Shown here one piece after another: positions 4,873-6,725 of a stretch of 6,725 nucleotides of DNA (within the stretch, counting starts at the first letter, position 1; every line of letters starts with the position of its first letter). The stretch comes from an uncultured Eubacterium sp. (GTDB lineage: Bacteria; Bacillota; Clostridia; Lachnospirales; Lachnospiraceae), in NCBI GenBank assembly GCA_905236225.1, contig CAJOPM010000141.1, forward strand, positions 1 to 6,725, written 5' to 3'. The notes below the pieces were generated by a model that was given only the letters and a program-made list of their open reading frames with translations, was not told the origin of the DNA and did no database searches. The position numbers were made by a program, and so were the translations under genes.

Positions 4873-6489
4873 ATGAAAAAAATATTAATTGCAGCTTTTG
4901 CGTCCGCTTTGATCGTATCGACCGGAGCGCTCCCCGCATTTGCGGCTGATAAGGGGACTTCGACATCTGTTTTTGTTGCTACTGACAGACACAGTTATTA
5001 TGACAGCGACGGTTATCTGGATATTGCTCACGGCAATTATCTTACGGATATTCTCGAATTGATACAGTCGGATGATACTATAACACAGCCAACGGTCGGA
5101 ATAATCGGAGGAGATCTCGTAGGAAGCGGCAAGGACGTAATGCTCGATTCTGACGGAAATAAATGGGCGGGTCAGCCGGCATTTTTCATAGATGATGTAA
5201 ATGATGAGTTTAGGACTGTCTACGGAAACAGCTTTAAAACGTATTACACTTTCGGCTCCCATGACAATCACTGCGCAAGCCCTTATGAGGATACATTTCT
5301 TTCAGGACCTGCAAAGGAGGATGGATATTATATCTATGGCATAACATATTCTCAGATGGTAAATGCGACCGAAGAACAGGCTATTGAAGCAGTTAAGAAC
5401 AACGAAGTCTATGACACCGTAGACTTAGGAGATAAAAACGGCATGAGCGCCGAGATTGCTTCGGCTAATTTCTCAGAGTGGGTAAACTCACTTGATGATA
5501 ATAAGCCTATTATAGTTATGACTCACGTTCCTATGCATGTACATCACAATGATAACTTCGGTGCCACGACTTGGAATGCCGCACTGCAAGAGGCTGCCAA
5601 GACTCATGATATTATAGTTTTGTGGGGACATAATCACAGCCTGGAAACTTCAAGAGGTGATTTGACGGATCGCGATTACTATCTTGTGCCCAAGGGGTCA
5701 ACGATGGAAATACAAGGATTTGAATATGATGGGAGTCTTAATGAGGAAGTAGAACTTGCATATACCTACTGCAACGCCGGATACATCACAATGGGTTACG
5801 GCTCACTTCTTACATTTGATGATGATCAAAGCGACGGTAAATATGATACTTTGACCATAAACCGCTACACACTTAATCTTACGCTGTATAATCTAACGAC
5901 CGGTGAGGTGCTCGAAGGCTGCGACGGCTCGGGAGAGGCCGGCCTTCTTGATACATTTGGCACAACGGGCATAGCGTGCCCGTATTCGCTTGAACTTACC
6001 AAGTGGGCAGATATACCTTCGCCTGAGGAAATAACTTATAATGGAAAGAAGCAGACAGCTTATGAGGATACCGATGCTTATACCGTAAGCAAGGCTCAAG
6101 GAAAAAATGTCGGAACATATACGGCCACACTAACCTTAAAAGACGGATATAAGTGGTCTGACGGAACTACAGATTCTAAGAGTGTTGAGTGGAAAATAGT
6201 TCCGGATTCAACTTCTATAACCAAGGTTATATCAAATAAAAAGTCGTTTGAATTAAAATGGAAAAAGAATACGGCAAATACAACCGGATATCAGATTCAA
6301 TATTCACAAAAAAGCATATTCTCGTCGCCTAAAATGATTACGGTTAAAAAGAATGCCAAGACATCGAAAAAGATTACTAATCTTAAATCAAAAAAGACAT
6401 ACTATGTTCGCATAAGAACATATGCTAACGTTGAAGGAACAAAATATGTAAGTTCATGGAGCAAGATAGCTAAGATAAAAACCAAATAG
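4873..6489 (+). CDS. Secreted metallophosphoesterase with Ig-like and FN3 tail
   Basis: A 538-residue exported protein. The signal peptide (MKKILIAAF...LPAFA) is probably cut after Ala24. Residues 32 to about 275 carry the calcineurin-like phosphoesterase blocks in order: D38-x-H40, GGD (D81), GSHDNH (128-133), THVP (H218) and WGHNH (H253, H255). These bind a two-metal centre that hydrolyses phosphoester bonds; the substrate is unknown. The third block is normally GNHD/E, and Ser129 replaces the metal-binding Asn, so activity may be altered. Residues 383-443 form an Ig-like repeat (EITYNGKKQ..., VGTYTATLTLKDGYKWSDG), and 444-538 a lysine-rich fibronectin-III domain (FELKWKKN, GYQIQYS, YYVRIRTY). 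No LPxTG sorting signal is seen, so it may be released or held by charge on the wall. It lies 56 bases after the ATPase with no clear terminator between them, suggesting co-transcription; it could supply the importer or act separately. Confidence 0.9.
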   Translation: MKKILIAAFASALIVSTGALPAFAADKGTSTSVFVATDRHSYYDSDGYLDIAHGNYLTDILELIQSDDTITQPTVGIIGGDLVGSGKDVMLDSDGNKWAGQPAFFIDDVNDEFRTVYGNSFKTYYTFGSHDNHCASPYEDTFLSGPAKEDGYYIYGITYSQMVNATEEQAIEAVKNNEVYDTVDLGDKNGMSAEIASANFSEWVNSLDDNKPIIVMTHVPMHVHHNDNFGATTWNAALQEAAKTHDIIVLWGHNHSLETSRGDLTDRDYYLVPKGSTMEIQGFEYDGSLNEEVELAYTYCNAGYITMGYGSLLTFDDDQSDGKYDTLTINRYTLNLTLYNLTTGEVLEGCDGSGEAGLLDTFGTTGIACPYSLELTKWADIPSPEEITYNGKKQTAYEDTDAYTVSKAQGKNVGTYTATLTLKDGYKWSDGTTDSKSVEWKIVPDSTSITKVISNKKSFELKWKKNTANTTGYQIQYSQKSIFSSPKMITVKKNAKTSKKITNLKSKKTYYVRIRTYANVEGTKYVSSWSKIAKIKTK

Positions 6490-6496
6490 TTAAAGC

Positions 6497-6546
6497 AGCG
6501 CCTTTTGTTTAAAGTCTCGCAATCGGGACACAAAACAAGAGGCGCT
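6497..6546 (+). terminator. Long hairpin after the phosphoesterase gene
   Basis: GCGCCTTTTGTTT (6498-6510) pairs with AAACAAGAGGCGC (6533-6545) through one G-T pair, and GTC/GAC plus CG/CG can pair inside. It starts 8 bases after the stop codon. There is no T-run on the plus strand; leftwards the sequence is moderately T-rich. It probably ends or protects the operon transcript, but may not be an efficient intrinsic terminator. Confidence 0.55.
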
Positions 6547-6600
6547 CGTAAATTACTGGGAATAATCTGGCATATCTTATGATGTTATACTAAAGACGGA

Positions 6601-6620
6601 TAAGCTCTAAGTGGAGCTTA
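6601..6620. other. Small perfect hairpin, role unclear
   Basis: TAAGCTC (6601-6607) and GAGCTTA (6614-6620) form a perfect 7-bp stem with a 6-base loop. No T-run follows on either strand, so it is only noted as a possible operator or RNA hairpin. Nothing coding is visible between 6546 and the window end. Confidence 0.3.
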
Positions 6621-6654
6621 AAATTAAAAAACTAACAAAAAAATTCTGCCAAAA

Positions 6655-6697
6655 TCAAAACAAACTATCGGATAAATATGCATTTAACCGATAGTTT
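6655..6697 (-). terminator. Terminator for a leftward gene beyond the right edge
   Basis: AAACTATCGG (6662-6671) pairs perfectly with CCGATAGTTT (6688-6697). After an A-A mismatch, TAAAT/ATTTA pair inside around ATGC. Read leftwards, the stem ends in TTT and is followed by GTTTTGATTTTGG and later TTTTTTT, which fits a rho-independent terminator of a convergent gene outside the window. It may also work in both directions. Confidence 0.55.
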
Positions 6698-6725
6698 AAT
6701 AAGCTTAAAGTTGCCCATCTTTTAG

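Overview
The window looks like a chromosomal segment of a low-to-moderate GC, Gram-positive anaerobe of the Clostridia, most likely Lachnospiraceae or a relative. The basis is strong AGGAGG-type ribosome sites, a lipobox lipoprotein as transport receptor, AT-rich intergenic DNA, and a secreted enzyme with Ig-like and lysine-rich fibronectin-III tail domains. No genus can be named from the sequence alone.

Left part (1-1330) is accessory DNA. It opens with the end of an antitoxin gene overlapping a complete RelE/ParE-type toxin gene, closed by a small terminator hairpin. Then, on the minus strand, comes a gene with a very good ribosome site that is broken by one in-frame TAA (466-969). Next is the 3' end of a surface-protein-like gene with its terminator (1107-1328), which has lost its 5' part.

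Middle (1338-1754) is a 63-bp tandem array of seven near-identical palindromic units. It abuts the truncated surface gene. The units alternate C/T at one site and follow a four-unit higher-order pattern, so the array probably grew by block duplication.

Right part (about 1850-6550) is a rightward gene run: a lipoprotein amino-acid receptor, a single HisM/GlnP-type permease, a GlnQ-type ATPase and a secreted metallophosphoesterase. The first three should form a polar amino-acid ABC importer. Two of them are unusual. The receptor's two sequence halves are in reversed order relative to the standard family-3 solute-binding domain, i.e. it looks circularly permuted, with both canonical ligand-contact residues kept. 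The ATPase carries about 110 extra C-terminal residues that look like a degenerate anti-sigma/GHKL-type domain. A 145-base structured gap separates permease and ATPase. The phosphoesterase follows 56 bases after the ATPase, with no clear terminator between them, and is probably co-transcribed. Three inverted repeats fill the end of the window; the last looks like a terminator for a leftward gene beyond the right edge.
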